A stretch of 64,000 nt of DNA from Pseudomonas luteola NBRC 103146 (GCF_002091675.1 NZ_BDAE01000001.1:1-64000), one strand, 5' to 3'. Positions 25,537 to 34,740 are shown, counted from the first letter of the stretch. Notes: generated by a model from the sequence alone, not told the origin. Made by a program: numbers and translations.

Positions 25537-26163
25537 TTACTGGCCGATCAGCGCTTTCCAGCCAGCAGCAAACGCATGCGCGCTGCGGCTGACGTCTTCA
25601 GAGGTCATGCCCGGCTTGTAAATGGCCGAACCCAGACCAAAGCCATTGGCGCCCGCCTTGACGTATACGTCCATGTTGTCGGGCGTGATCCCACCGACCG
25701 GCAGCAGGGCCGTTTCCTTCGGGAAAACCGCACGCCATGCCTTGACCACTGCCGGACCCAGCTGCTCAGCCGGAAACAGCTTGAGCGAGTCGGCTCCCGC
25801 CTCCAGTGCTGCAAAGCCTTCGGATGGCGTTGCCACACCCGGTGCACTGATCAGCCCGGCCGCCTTGGTCGCGCGGATCACCGCCAGGTTGGCATTGGGC
25901 GACACAATCAGTTTGCCACCGGCAAAGGCTACGTCCGCCACCTGGCGCTCGGTCAGTACGGTTCCGGCACCGATCAGGCAGTCGTTGCCCAACTCGGCAG
26001 ACAGCAGACGGATGCTTTCCAGAGGCTCAGGCGAGTTCAATGGAATCTCGATCAGACGAAAACCGGCCTCGTACAGGGCCTTGCCGACCGGCACGATCTC
26101 CGCAGGCGTAATGCCGCGCAGAATGGCAATCAGGGGCAGTTGTTTCATGCAGGCGTCAAACAT
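25537..26163 (-). CDS. dgoA: 2-dehydro-3-deoxy-6-phosphogalactonate aldolase
   Basis: A 208-residue class I aldolase of the KDPG/KDPGal family that cleaves KDPGal to pyruvate and glyceraldehyde 3-phosphate. It has LPLIAILRGITPAE, IPLNSPEPLESI, LIGAGTVLTERQV, the Schiff-base lysine region LKLFPAEQLGP, and VGGITPDNM. Start 26163 is favoured by AGGAGG 9 bases upstream and by alignment with E. coli DgoA. Its start overlaps the end of dgoK by 8 bases, so translation is coupled. It carries out the last step of the pathway in this cluster. Confidence 0.93.
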   Translation of the reverse strand: MFDACMKQLPLIAILRGITPAEIVPVGKALYEAGFRLIEIPLNSPEPLESIRLLSAELGNDCLIGAGTVLTERQVADVAFAGGKLIVSPNANLAVIRATKAAGLISAPGVATPSEGFAALEAGADSLKLFPAEQLGPAVVKAWRAVFPKETALLPVGGITPDNMDVYVKAGANGFGLGSAIYKPGMTSEDVSRSAHAFAAGWKALIGQ

Positions 26164-27130
26164 GGCGGGTATCCTCCTGAGAAGGGGTGGCGGCAGTCAC
26201 CAGACCGGCTGCACAGGCGATGCGCCACAAGCCGGTACGGGTGGCCTGCTCAAGCAGACGTACATCGGTAATTTCGAAAAAGGCCAGGGCGTCCTGATAG
26301 CGGCGACACAGCGCCGGATCGCCAATCAATACCAGCGGTGGGCAGACGGCTCCCTTCAGGCTGGCCACAACACTGCGCAGCTCTTCACCGATCAGCAGGC
26401 CCGAGAGGTAGTCCAGGCTGTGGCGCGCGGGCAGATCACCGGCCAGGAATAGGCTGCGGGTGGTGAACAGACGGCCAATAACGCCTTCCGCCCCACTCTC
26501 ACGGGCATTGGTGAGGCCACGCATAAAGGCGTCGTTGGACGGCTCGCTGCCCTCTTCCCGCGCAGGACGACCCAGAATCGAATGCTCACGCAGGACGGCA
26601 AACAGCTCGCCGGTCATATAGGTGGAAAAGTGATCGAGCCGGCTACTGCGGATCGTTGCCCACTTGCTGTGCGTGCCGGGCAGCACCAGCAAGGCATGAT
26701 CGGCCAATGCAGGCTCCAGTTCGAGCGCTCCGAAGATCTGAGTCTCCTCGCCTCTCAATACGTTTGGCAGTGCGCCACGCTGCATCACGCCGGGGATCAG
26801 GCTCAGCTCACCGCAACCGCTGTCGAACGTCAGCAGGCCTTTTGCCAAGCTATCCACATCGGCCGGGCAGTCCACATAAGGAACCTCACGCCAGCCCTGC
26901 CGGCTGCCGATCATGCCGGCGGCAATGGCGGGTACGGATGGCCATTGTGCGCGCCAATCACCGACCAGCTCACGAAAGGCCTTGGCGAAATCACCTTCAG
27001 GCGTATGCAGAATGCCCCAGGGCTGCGAGCGGGTATCCAATATCTGGCCGTTATCTCCCAGCAGATACGCGCGTAGTGATGAGGTGCCCCAATCGAGGCT
27101 GATCAGACGTGGCGTTGCCGTTTCATTCAT
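26156..27130 (-). CDS. dgoK: 2-dehydro-3-deoxygalactonokinase
   Basis: A 324-residue sugar kinase (ASKHA fold) that phosphorylates 2-dehydro-3-deoxygalactonate at C6. It has the DGOK signatures: ISLDWGTSSLRAYLL at the N-terminus, AGMIGSRQGWREVPYVDCPA, GVMQRGALPNVLRGEETQI, and LPGTHSKWA. ATG at 27130 is chosen over 27253 because the family starts with this strand and GGTGGA lies just upstream. It overlaps the IclR gene by 8 bases and dgoA by 8, so all three are compactly coupled. Confidence 0.9.
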   Translation of the reverse strand: MNETATPRLISLDWGTSSLRAYLLGDNGQILDTRSQPWGILHTPEGDFAKAFRELVGDWRAQWPSVPAIAAGMIGSRQGWREVPYVDCPADVDSLAKGLLTFDSGCGELSLIPGVMQRGALPNVLRGEETQIFGALELEPALADHALLVLPGTHSKWATIRSSRLDHFSTYMTGELFAVLREHSILGRPAREEGSEPSNDAFMRGLTNARESGAEGVIGRLFTTRSLFLAGDLPARHSLDYLSGLLIGEELRSVVASLKGAVCPPLVLIGDPALCRRYQDALAFFEITDVRLLEQATRTGLWRIACAAGLVTAATPSQEDTRHV

Positions 27131-27935
27131 GACTGATTCCACCCGAGGTTGTCCATCCAAGGTCAAAGGAAATGGCCCGTGCGCAAGCGATGACATCCGG
27201 GCAAAGATCCCGCAGGCGTGCTTCAGGCATATAGGGAATCGCGCTGGCGACACTCAAGGCCGCCACGATGGCGCCGCTGGCATCGCGAATAGGCGCGGCC
27301 ACGCAGCGAATACCCAGCTCGTTTTCTTCCAGATCAAAAGTGTAGCCACCTGCGGCATAGGCCTGCTGCTGGGCCAGATAGTCCGGCCAGGGCGTAAAGT
27401 CCTCGCGCAGGCCCGGTTGCCCGGCGCGCCGCCTGAGGCCTTCCTCATAGAGCAGGTGCCATTCGGATTCGGGCAGATCAAGCATGAGGGCCTTGCCTAC
27501 CCCGGTCAGGGCCAACGGCATGCGCAGCCCGACGCGCGAGCGCATTTCAAGGCCGCGAGCTCCGGGAAGCTTGTCCAGGTAGAGCACGTCGCCGCCCTCC
27601 CGCACGCCCAGATGAACGGTGTCCTGGGTCAACGCCGCGAGCCGCTGCAGGTGGGGCCGCGCCAGGTTGGTCAGCGGCAGCTGGTCACGGGCCTTGAAGC
27701 CCAGTTCGATAAGCTTGGCTCCCAGTTGATACTGACCGGCAACGCTACGCAGATAGCCAGCCTGCACCAGTGCATTGACCAACCGATGGGTGGTGCTGCG
27801 CGTACAGCCGATCACCTCGCCGATGGCAGCCAGCGTACGGGCGCCCTGAGCGATGGCATCGATAACGGCCAGGCCTCGAAACAGTGCCTGAGCGCCAGCA
27901 GGCGCGTTGTTGTTTTGATCAGACATGGCGCTCAC
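27123..27935 (-). CDS. IclR family regulator of the galactonate operon
   Basis: A 270-residue IclR-type regulator: winged helix-turn-helix (TLAAIGEVIGCTRSTTHRLVNALVQAGYLR, split over residues about 34-63) and the effector domain from about residue 90, with PTGVGKA-like LTGVGKALML and GYTFDLEENELGIRCVAAPI. E. coli uses a GntR protein (DgoR) here, so this is a different regulator type for the same pathway. GTG at 27935 is preferred: AAGGA sits 5 bases upstream, whereas the ATG at 27926 is 14 bases away. It is the first gene of its operon and likely autoregulated through the palindrome at 27976-27992. Confidence 0.85.
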   Translation of the reverse strand: MSAMSDQNNNAPAGAQALFRGLAVIDAIAQGARTLAAIGEVIGCTRSTTHRLVNALVQAGYLRSVAGQYQLGAKLIELGFKARDQLPLTNLARPHLQRLAALTQDTVHLGVREGGDVLYLDKLPGARGLEMRSRVGLRMPLALTGVGKALMLDLPESEWHLLYEEGLRRRAGQPGLREDFTPWPDYLAQQQAYAAGGYTFDLEENELGIRCVAAPIRDASGAIVAALSVASAIPYMPEARLRDLCPDVIACARAISFDLGWTTSGGISHE

Positions 27936-27975
27936 TCTATTCCTTTAAAACTGCAATCTCAATATGTGAATACTA

Positions 27976-27992
27976 ATCCCATATTATGGGAT
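27976..27992 (-). promoter_or_regulatory. Palindromic operator candidate upstream of the IclR-dgo operon
   Basis: A perfect 17-bp palindrome, ATCCCATA-T-TATGGGAT, lies 41 bases upstream of the regulator start codon. On the minus strand it sits between a poor -35 (TTTATC) and a -10-like TATTCA with 17 bases spacing, so a bound IclR protein would block transcription. IclR regulators typically bind such short palindromes. Confidence 0.6.
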
Positions 27993-28010
27993 AAAGAAGT
28001 GTTCGACGAC

Positions 28011-28041
28011 TTGTCACATGACTGCAACAATTTGGTTATCT
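28011..28041 (+). promoter_or_regulatory. Pho box and -10 of phoB
   Basis: TTGTCAC (28011-28017) and CTGCAAC (28022-28028) with a 4-base AT-rich spacer resemble the CTGTCAT-N4-CTGTCAT Pho box (5/7 and 4/7). A -10-like TTATCT follows at 28036-28041, where a PhoB-dependent promoter should have it. The start codon of phoB is 37 bases on. Autoregulation of phoB by this type of site is well known. Confidence 0.5.
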
Positions 28042-28077
28042 AATGCGCGAGCATCGTGCAGAACAGTGAGGAGAACC

Positions 28078-28767
28078 ATGGCGGGCAAGTCGATTCTTAT
28101 CGTCGATGACGAGGCGCCCATTCGCGAGATGATCGCGGTTGCGCTCGAAATGGCGGGTTATGAATGCCTGGAAGCAGATAATGCGCAGCAGGCTCATGCC
28201 CTAATCGTCGACCGCAAGCCCGATCTGGTCCTGCTCGACTGGATGCTGCCGGGTACGTCCGGCCTTGAGCTGGCGCGCCGCCTGAAGCGTGACGAGCTGA
28301 CGGATGCGATCCCGATCATCATGCTCACCGCCAAGGACGACGAGGACAACAAGGTCCAGGGTCTGGAAGTAGGAGCCGATGACTACATCACCAAGCCCTT
28401 CTCGCCTCGCGAGCTGGTCGCCCGGTTGAAAGCGGTACTGCGCCGTACAGGCACATACGACAGCGAAACGCCGATTGAAGTGAATGGCCTGATTCTCGAT
28501 CCCATCAGCCACCGCGTGACCATTGATGGCTCACCGGCTGAAATGGGCCCGACCGAATACCGTCTGCTGCAGTTCTTCATGACGCACCAGGAACGTGCCT
28601 ACACCCGCGGTCAGCTGCTGGATCAAGTATGGGGCGGCAACGTCTATGTCGAGGAGCGTACAGTAGACGTGCACATTCGCCGTCTGCGTAAGGCCTTGGG
28701 TGAAACCTACGAAAATCTTGTGCAGACCGTACGCGGAACGGGCTATCGTTTCTCGACCAAACTTTAA
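28078..28767 (+). CDS. phoB: Phosphate regulon response regulator PhoB
   Basis: A 229-residue OmpR-type regulator. The receiver domain has the DDE acidic cluster in [12 protein letters not shown], phosphoacceptor Asp54 in [16 protein letters not shown] and the [13 protein letters not shown] segment. The winged helix includes [14 protein letters not shown] and [24 protein letters not shown], the standard PhoB DNA-contact region. GTGAGGAGA precedes ATG 28078. Under phosphate starvation it activates genes with Pho boxes; several such sites are in this window. phoR follows 17 bases later. Confidence 0.95.
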   Translation: MAGKSILIVDDEAPIREMIAVALEMAGYECLEADNAQQAHALIVDRKPDLVLLDWMLPGTSGLELARRLKRDELTDAIPIIMLTAKDDEDNKVQGLEVGADDYITKPFSPRELVARLKAVLRRTGTYDSETPIEVNGLILDPISHRVTIDGSPAEMGPTEYRLLQFFMTHQERAYTRGQLLDQVWGGNVYVEERTVDVHIRRLRKALGETYENLVQTVRGTGYRFSTKL

Positions 28768-28784
28768 AAACGGGATGTGCTGCC

Positions 28785-30119
28785 TTGAACATGGATTGGC
28801 GTTCACTGCTGGCCCGCCATATCTGTCTGCTCCTGGCTATTTGCCTTCCCCTGGGCTGGCTGACAGACGCTTATGGCGCCATGCTGGCTGCCGGCCTGTT
28901 CATCTATCTGATATGGATGTCCTACCACATCGTCCGTCTTCAGAAGTGGCTGGCCACGGCCGAAGAAGGGGTGGAACCCCCGGAGGCCAATGGCTTCTGG
29001 GGCGAGATCTTTGACAGTCTCTATTATGCCCAGCGCCGCGAACGTGAAAAGCGCCACGCCCTGGAAGCTGTGATCGAACGAGCCCAGGCCTCTACTGCGG
29101 CGCTGCGGGATGCCATTATCCTCATCGACCGCAACGGCAACCTGGAATGGTGGAACCGTGCCGCCGAACAGCTCCTGGGGCTGCGTCAGCCGCAGGATTA
29201 TGGTCAGCCCATCGCCAACCTGGTCCGCCATCCCAAATTTTATGAATACTTCAACAAGGGTGACTATCAGGAGCCGCTGGAACTGGCCTCGCCCGTGAAT
29301 GCTAATCAGCACCTTCACATCCTGATTACGCGCTTCGGTGAAGGTGATCGTCTCCTGCTCGTCCGGGACGTGAGCCGCCTTCATCAACTGGAACAGATGC
29401 GCAAGGATTTCGTTGCGAACGTCTCCCACGAGCTGCGTACGCCTTTGACCGTGATCGCCGGCTATCTGGAGACCTTGGTCGATAACGCCGCCGAAGATAC
29501 CAATCCGCGCTGGCTGCGGGCCCTTGGCCAGATGCAGCAACAGGCCAGCCGCATGCAGCACCTGATTGATGACCTGCTGCTATTGGCCAAACTGGAAGCG
29601 ACCGACTACCCTGCCGAAAACAAACCCGTCGCCGTAACGCCACTTCTGCAAATCATCCAGCAGGATGCACGTGCGCTCTCAGGCCAGCGCGGCCACAAGA
29701 TCACCCTGGATGCCGACGCGAGTCTGGCCCTGAAAGGCAGCGAAGCCGAGCTGCGCAGTGCCTTTTCGAATCTCGTTTTCAACGCTGTGAAGTACACGCC
29801 GGACGGTGGTCAGATCAGGATTCGCTGGTGGCAGGACGCCCATGGTGCCCAGATGTCGGTTTCCGATAGCGGGCCGGGCATCGAGGCGCGTCACCTACCC
29901 CGCCTGACAGAGCGCTTTTATCGGGTGGATGCCAGCAGAGCCTCCAGCACCGGCGGTACGGGCCTGGGGCTGGCCATCGTGAAACATGTCCTGATCCGCC
30001 ATCATGGACACCTTGAAATCGAGAGCACTCCCGGCAAGGGCAGCGTTTTCACCTGCGTTTTCGAACCCTCCCAGACGGCCTCCATGACGGCCTCTGCAAT
30101 AGCCGTACACCAACACTGA
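28785..30119 (+). CDS. phoR: Phosphate regulon sensor kinase PhoR
   Basis: A 444-residue kinase with two closely spaced N-terminal membrane segments (about residues 9-47), a short linker, a PAS domain (LRDAIILIDRNGNLEWWNRAA), and the HisKA domain with His215 in FVANVSHELRTPLTV. The ATPase domain has NLVFNAVKYTPDGG (N box), DSGPGIEARHL (G1) and GGTGLGLAIVKH (G2). A TTG start at 28785 gives the MNxDWR N-terminus seen in pseudomonad PhoR and has GGGA upstream; an ATG two codons later is the alternative. It partners with PhoB and senses phosphate via PstSCAB-PhoU. Confidence 0.92.
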   Translation: MNMDWRSLLARHICLLLAICLPLGWLTDAYGAMLAAGLFIYLIWMSYHIVRLQKWLATAEEGVEPPEANGFWGEIFDSLYYAQRREREKRHALEAVIERAQASTAALRDAIILIDRNGNLEWWNRAAEQLLGLRQPQDYGQPIANLVRHPKFYEYFNKGDYQEPLELASPVNANQHLHILITRFGEGDRLLLVRDVSRLHQLEQMRKDFVANVSHELRTPLTVIAGYLETLVDNAAEDTNPRWLRALGQMQQQASRMQHLIDDLLLLAKLEATDYPAENKPVAVTPLLQIIQQDARALSGQRGHKITLDADASLALKGSEAELRSAFSNLVFNAVKYTPDGGQIRIRWWQDAHGAQMSVSDSGPGIEARHLPRLTERFYRVDASRASSTGGTGLGLAIVKHVLIRHHGHLEIESTPGKGSVFTCVFEPSQTASMTASAIAVHQH

Positions 30120-30188
30120 TGAGCGAGACTTGAAAGTCGCTCGTCAGACCCCCATGCTAGGGCCAACTTTTATCACTTTGAACCCCTA

Positions 30189-31556
30189 ATGGACCCTTCC
30201 CCTAGTTTCGATACCTCAATACTTTTCGCTGACTTCGGTCTTGTTCTTTTTGCGCTGCTGCTGGTGCTGCTCAACGGCTTTTTCGTAGCCGCCGAGTTCG
30301 CCATGGTCAAGCTGCGCGCCACACGTGTAGAAGGTCTGGCTGAAAGCCATGGCTGGCGCGGCCGTATCCTGCGTACCGTGCATAGCCAGCTCGATGCCTA
30401 TCTGTCCGCCTGCCAGTTGGGTATTACCCTGGCCTCCCTGGGTCTGGGCTGGGTGGGCGAGCCTGCCTTTGCCGAGCTGCTGGAGCCTCTGCTCCGCATG
30501 GCTGGAGTAGATACGCCTGAGCTTGTACATGGCATCGCGTTCTTTACAGCCTTCTTTATCATCTCTTATCTACACATCGTGGTCGGCGAGCTGGCGCCCA
30601 AATCCTGGGCTATCCGCAAGCCGGATCTGCTATCGCTATGGACAGCCGTCCCGCTATACCTGTTCTACTGGCTGATGTATCCCGCCATCTGGCTGCTCAA
30701 TGCCAGCGCAAACGCCATTCTGCGTATCGCCGGCCAGGGCTCGTCCAATGGCGATCACGAGCACCATTACAGCCGTGATGAGCTCAAGCTGATTCTACAC
30801 TCCAGCCGCGCGCTGGATCCTACTGACCAAGGCATGCGTGTGCTGGCGTCGGCGGTCGAGCTGGAAGAGCTGGAAGTAGTGGACTGGGCGAACTCACGTG
30901 AGGACCTCATCTACCTGGACCACACGGCCTCGCTGGAAGAGATCCTGACCATCATCCGTCGTCACAAGTACAGCCGCTACCCGGTTTACAACGAGGAAGA
31001 GAACGTATTCATCGGTGTCTTGCATATCAAGGACCTGTTGCTGGCAATCGCCGGACTGGATTCCCAGGCCGAGTCGTTCGAGTTGGACGAGTTGATCCAC
31101 CCGCTTGAGCGTGTCTCCAAGCACATGCCGCTCAGCCGCCTGCTCGAGCAATTCCGCCAGGGCGGCGCGCATTTCGTGCTGGTCGAAGAGGCTGACCACA
31201 AGGTCGTAGGCTTCCTTACCATGGAAGACGTCTTGGAAGTGCTGGTCGGCGATATTCAGGACGAGCACCGCAAAGCCGAGCGTGGCGTGTTGGCCTATCA
31301 GCCCGGCAAGCTGCTCGTCCGTGGCGATACCCCGCTGTTTAAGATCGAGCGCCTGTTGCACATCGACCTGGATCATGTCGAAGCGGACACCATGGCCGGC
31401 CTCGTCTATGACAGCTTGAAGCGCGTACCTGAAGAGGACGAGGTTCTGGAAGCCGAAGGCCTGCGCATCATCATCAAGAAGATGAAAGGTCCGAAGATCA
31501 TTCTGGCCAAAGTCATCAAGCTGGGCGGCGAAGAAGATGCCCCACGTCATCACTGA
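30189..31556 (+). CDS. CNNM/CorC-like membrane protein (DUF21, CBS pair, CorC_HlyC)
   Basis: A 455-residue membrane protein of the hemolysin/CNNM family: a DUF21 domain with four membrane segments (about residues 10-185; VAAEFAMVKLRATRVE, ACQLGITLASLGLGWVGEP), a pair of CBS domains (VDWANSREDLIYLD to DVLEVLVGDIQDEH, about 235-360), and a C-terminal CorC/HlyC domain (RLLHIDL). Family members export divalent cations or regulate their transport. It follows phoR by 69 bases in the same direction, so co-transcription is possible. There is no obvious Shine-Dalgarno in front of ATG 30189. Confidence 0.85.
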   Translation: MDPSPSFDTSILFADFGLVLFALLLVLLNGFFVAAEFAMVKLRATRVEGLAESHGWRGRILRTVHSQLDAYLSACQLGITLASLGLGWVGEPAFAELLEPLLRMAGVDTPELVHGIAFFTAFFIISYLHIVVGELAPKSWAIRKPDLLSLWTAVPLYLFYWLMYPAIWLLNASANAILRIAGQGSSNGDHEHHYSRDELKLILHSSRALDPTDQGMRVLASAVELEELEVVDWANSREDLIYLDHTASLEEILTIIRRHKYSRYPVYNEEENVFIGVLHIKDLLLAIAGLDSQAESFELDELIHPLERVSKHMPLSRLLEQFRQGGAHFVLVEEADHKVVGFLTMEDVLEVLVGDIQDEHRKAERGVLAYQPGKLLVRGDTPLFKIERLLHIDLDHVEADTMAGLVYDSLKRVPEEDEVLEAEGLRIIIKKMKGPKIILAKVIKLGGEEDAPRHH

Positions 31557-31569
31557 TCGATGCCCATAA

Positions 31570-31599
31570 AAAAAGGCCGGCATTGATGCCGGCCTTTTT
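31570..31599. terminator. Bidirectional terminator between convergent genes
   Basis: AAAAAGGCCGGCA pairs with TGCCGGCCTTTTT as a perfect 13-bp stem around a 4-base loop. It separates the CNNM-like gene from the convergent GGDEF gene and has T-runs on both strands. Confidence 0.92.
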
Positions 31600-31613
31600 C
31601 TTTTCATACACGC

Positions 31614-33518
31614 TTACACTTCGCCAAAGTAGGCGCGGTTGCGGCCTTCCTGTTTAGCATGGCTCAACGCCTTGAGCGCCGTGTTGATCAGACTCTTGTC
31701 ACTGTCGTCCAGGGTCGGCACGATACTGGCGATGCCGGCGCTAACGCTGAAGCTGACGGTTGCACTGCCGTACTCCAGGCGCAGCATACTTGTTTCGGCG
31801 CAGATCCGATTGGCCAGCGCCACTGCATCAGCCTCGCCAGTGGCCGGCAGGACAAGCACGAACGTGTCATCCCGGAAGCGCGCGGCCATGTCGCCTGCGC
31901 GCTTAGTGTAGTTCTTCAGCAGACCGGCCAGCGCTCGCAGGCATTCATCGCCGAGCGGGCTGCCAAAGGCATCGTTGATTTCCTTGAAATGGTCAATGTC
32001 GATCACGACCAGCGACACAACCACCTGATTGCGCTTGGCGCGGTTGACCTCTTCGGTGAAGTGGCGATCAAAGCATGGACGGCTCAAGGCTCCGGTCAGG
32101 GTATCGATCGTACTCAGACGAATGACCTCGTCATTGGCTGCTCGTAATGCCTCATTGGCCCGCTCGAGCACATCCACCTGCGCCTCGATATGCTGTTGCA
32201 GCTCCTCGTTACGCTTGTGCTGCCGCTCCAGTGTCTGCTGCTGAGCCTGCAAAGCCTGCTTATGCCGCTGCACCTGCTGATTGCTGGCCAAAAGGGCTTT
32301 CTTCTGTATGCTCAAACGCTCGGCGCCCTCATGGTCATGGCGGATATCCAGCGCAACGGACAGCAGCATGAACTCGAAGGCAAAGCCGATGATTTGCGCA
32401 TCCAGAATAAACGGTGATAGCGTGATCCAGTCCAGGATGGCCATGAGCATCAGTATCGTGCTCACCGCCAGTACGGACCAGGCAATGGCCAGGTACTTGG
32501 CCGACGGATTGCCCTTTCGCCACAACGACAGGGTCATGGCAATCCCCAGCAGGCAGCTCACAAGACCTGCCGGCTCGATCATCAGGAAGCGGACCAGCAT
32601 CGGCTCGATAGCAATCAATGCTGCTGCCAAGGCCCAATAACCGATCAATCCCAGGACGATCAGCCGCCATCCCCGGTAGCGATCCACATTGAGGAAGCGC
32701 CGGGCAAACACGATGGCCGTAAGAAAGCTCAAGCAGCCAAAGCCTACATAAGTTCGGATGGAAAACGCAGGCCACTCCGGCCATAGATAGCGCTGGCCGA
32801 TGCCGGTCAGGCTGAGTTCATAGCCCAGGATGCTGACCAAGTAGAGGCAATACCATAAATGATTGGGGTCGCGCTGCCGCCAGTACCGGCTACCGTTATA
32901 AACCAGCAGGGCCAGCATGAAGCCAAAGAAGAGCGTCAGCAGGGCGAGCGAAGTCTTCTCCTGCGCCTGGTAATGCTCCGGTGTCATCAGCCACATCGGA
33001 ACCAGCATCGGCTCATAGGAGCGCAGGCGCAGGTAGACGAACGCCTTGTCACCTGCCGAAAGGGTTAGAGGAAAGACAAACGCCCGCTCCTTGAGGGAGC
33101 GTATGCTCATGGGCAAGCTATCCCCAGCGGTTTCGACCGGCCCCCATGACTCGCTGGACTGGGAGCGAACCCGCACATCGACCTGATTAAGAATGGGTGG
33201 CTGAATCACCAGGTAGCGCTGCTGAGCGCGATCGGTGGGGTTATGCACTTCGAAGCGTAGCCAGGCGCCGATCTGTTGCCGACCCAGATTGACCGTCTCA
33301 TCCCCCAGTGACTGCCAGCGATCCTCAAGCCCTGCCGCCGCTGCCTGCTCGAAGGTCAGGGTAGCGGAAGCCTGCAGGTAGCTCACCGAGTGCAGCGAGA
33401 CCTTCTCCTGCGCGTCGTTCAGAATCACCGCCTGGGGCAATGGATCGAACAAGGTCTCAGCCTGCAGCGACGCGCTGAAGAACACGATCCAGAACAGCAT
33501 TACCCCATACAGACGCAT
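31614..33518 (-). CDS. 7TMR-DISM GGDEF protein with a degenerate active site
   Basis: A 634-residue protein: signal peptide (1-20), a periplasmic 7TMR-DISM carbohydrate-binding-like domain (about 30-170), seven membrane segments (about 190-390), a coiled coil rich in Gln (about 400-470, QQVQRHKQALQAQQQTLERQ), and a C-terminal GGDEF domain. The catalytic motif is RDDTF (549-553) instead of GG[DE]EF; both glycines are lost, so diguanylate cyclase activity is unlikely. The inhibitory-site RxxD is kept at RAGD (540-543), exactly five residues upstream. It may therefore act as a c-di-GMP receptor that signals via its membrane part. It sits in the phosphate regulon locus, convergent with the CNNM-like gene. 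Confidence 0.85.
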   Translation of the reverse strand: MRLYGVMLFWIVFFSASLQAETLFDPLPQAVILNDAQEKVSLHSVSYLQASATLTFEQAAAAGLEDRWQSLGDETVNLGRQQIGAWLRFEVHNPTDRAQQRYLVIQPPILNQVDVRVRSQSSESWGPVETAGDSLPMSIRSLKERAFVFPLTLSAGDKAFVYLRLRSYEPMLVPMWLMTPEHYQAQEKTSLALLTLFFGFMLALLVYNGSRYWRQRDPNHLWYCLYLVSILGYELSLTGIGQRYLWPEWPAFSIRTYVGFGCLSFLTAIVFARRFLNVDRYRGWRLIVLGLIGYWALAAALIAIEPMLVRFLMIEPAGLVSCLLGIAMTLSLWRKGNPSAKYLAIAWSVLAVSTILMLMAILDWITLSPFILDAQIIGFAFEFMLLSVALDIRHDHEGAERLSIQKKALLASNQQVQRHKQALQAQQQTLERQHKRNEELQQHIEAQVDVLERANEALRAANDEVIRLSTIDTLTGALSRPCFDRHFTEEVNRAKRNQVVVSLVVIDIDHFKEINDAFGSPLGDECLRALAGLLKNYTKRAGDMAARFRDDTFVLVLPATGEADAVALANRICAETSMLRLEYGSATVSFSVSAGIASIVPTLDDSDKSLINTALKALSHAKQEGRNRAYFGEV

Positions 33519-33726
33519 CAGTCATTCCTCGACCAAACCTGAGAATGCTCGGTTCATACGTTAAGAAAGCAAGGCTTTCTATGCAGCATTCCATCACTGC
33601 AAACAACCGAAAGCTTGCAATTACTGGGCGTTCCCAACAACCCGCCGCTCTCTAATGAGACAAGTATGGCGAGTCAGAACGACGCTAGAAAGAAATTTGA
33701 GAGGTAAACCGCAAAACAATCAAGCG

Positions 33727-34629
33727 TTACGGCCCACCCACAGCAAAATTAGGCAGGCTGTCGACCGGCTGGGCAAACCGGAATGGAATCGACTCCAACG
33801 CCAGTCCCGTATTGCGCTGTACCACAAAATGCAGGTGCGGACCGGTGCTGTGACCCGTATTGCCGGACAGCGCCAGCGGCGTACCGGTCATCACACGCTG
33901 TCCCTCCCGCACCTTGACCGAGCCCTGCATCAGGTGCAGGTACACACTCATGGTGCCGTCATCATGCAAGACACGCACGAAATTGCCCGAAGGGTTGGCG
34001 CTACGGCCCTGCTGCTGATCGTTTTCAACCTTGACCACAGTACCTGGACGCGACGCAATGATGGGCGTGCCCTCTGGCATCGCAATATCTATGGCGTAAC
34101 GTCCTCTGGGCGTGTTGTGGCTAAACGCACCGTTTGCCCCCTGACTGATCCGGAACGGCCCTCCCACCCATGGCAGCGGATAGGCATAATCTCGCGCGCC
34201 CTGTCCTGGGTCGCCCATCGCATAGTTGAAGGTCGGCTTGTAATGAATCTCCACTCCCTGCACCTCCTTCTTCAAGCGCATCAGGGTAATGGTGCTGTTG
34301 GGGGGTAGAACGCGGCGGACCGAAGCTGACTCGTTGATACCAGCCACGTTCTTGAGCTGATCCAGACGAAGCTCGACCTGAACCGGCACCAGCAGATCGT
34401 TACGGGCCTCGAAAACAGTCTCGTTGCCCAATTTTTTTGTATTCAGTCGAACCTGACGCTCGATACGCTCGTTGGTATCGTCCTCGAAGACAAGTACCTT
34501 GGCACCCTTGGTAACCTTGTCCGTATAGGTCACCACACCGTTGGCATCCGTGTATTTGTAGATGGGAGAAGCCCACGTCGCTGCCGCCAGCGTGAACGAG
34601 CCACATAGCAAAAAGAGACGTTTCAACAT
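33727..34629 (-). CDS. Exported M23-type peptidase with DUF4124 N-terminus
   Basis: A 300-residue protein with a signal peptide (1-20, ending TWA). A DUF4124 segment follows (SPIYKYTDANGVVTYTDK), then a linker, and a C-terminal M23/LytM peptidase domain with the zinc ligands: HNTPRGRYAIDIAMPEGTPI gives His and Asp, and the final HLHF gives the third and catalytic histidines. GHSTGPHLHF is the intact second motif. It would act on peptidoglycan cross-links in the periplasm. ATG 34629 is selected because the signal peptide starts there. The order M23 / response regulator / phoU matches other pseudomonads. Confidence 0.82.
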   Translation of the reverse strand: MLKRLFLLCGSFTLAAATWASPIYKYTDANGVVTYTDKVTKGAKVLVFEDDTNERIERQVRLNTKKLGNETVFEARNDLLVPVQVELRLDQLKNVAGINESASVRRVLPPNSTITLMRLKKEVQGVEIHYKPTFNYAMGDPGQGARDYAYPLPWVGGPFRISQGANGAFSHNTPRGRYAIDIAMPEGTPIIASRPGTVVKVENDQQQGRSANPSGNFVRVLHDDGTMSVYLHLMQGSVKVREGQRVMTGTPLALSGNTGHSTGPHLHFVVQRNTGLALESIPFRFAQPVDSLPNFAVGGP

Positions 34630-34740
34630 GCAGGTGCAGAACCAGGCGCTTTTCAGGGGGCGCAAGCCTATCAGTGGAACACGCTCCCGACGAGGCTTCA
34701 CTCGTCGGGATGTGATGATCGGCACCGGCATGATGGAAAC

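Noticed and set aside
30120-30160. Inverted repeat after phoR (GAGCGAGACTT / AAGTCGCTC)
   Set aside because: The stem has a two-base bulge and no T-run, so it was not called a terminator.
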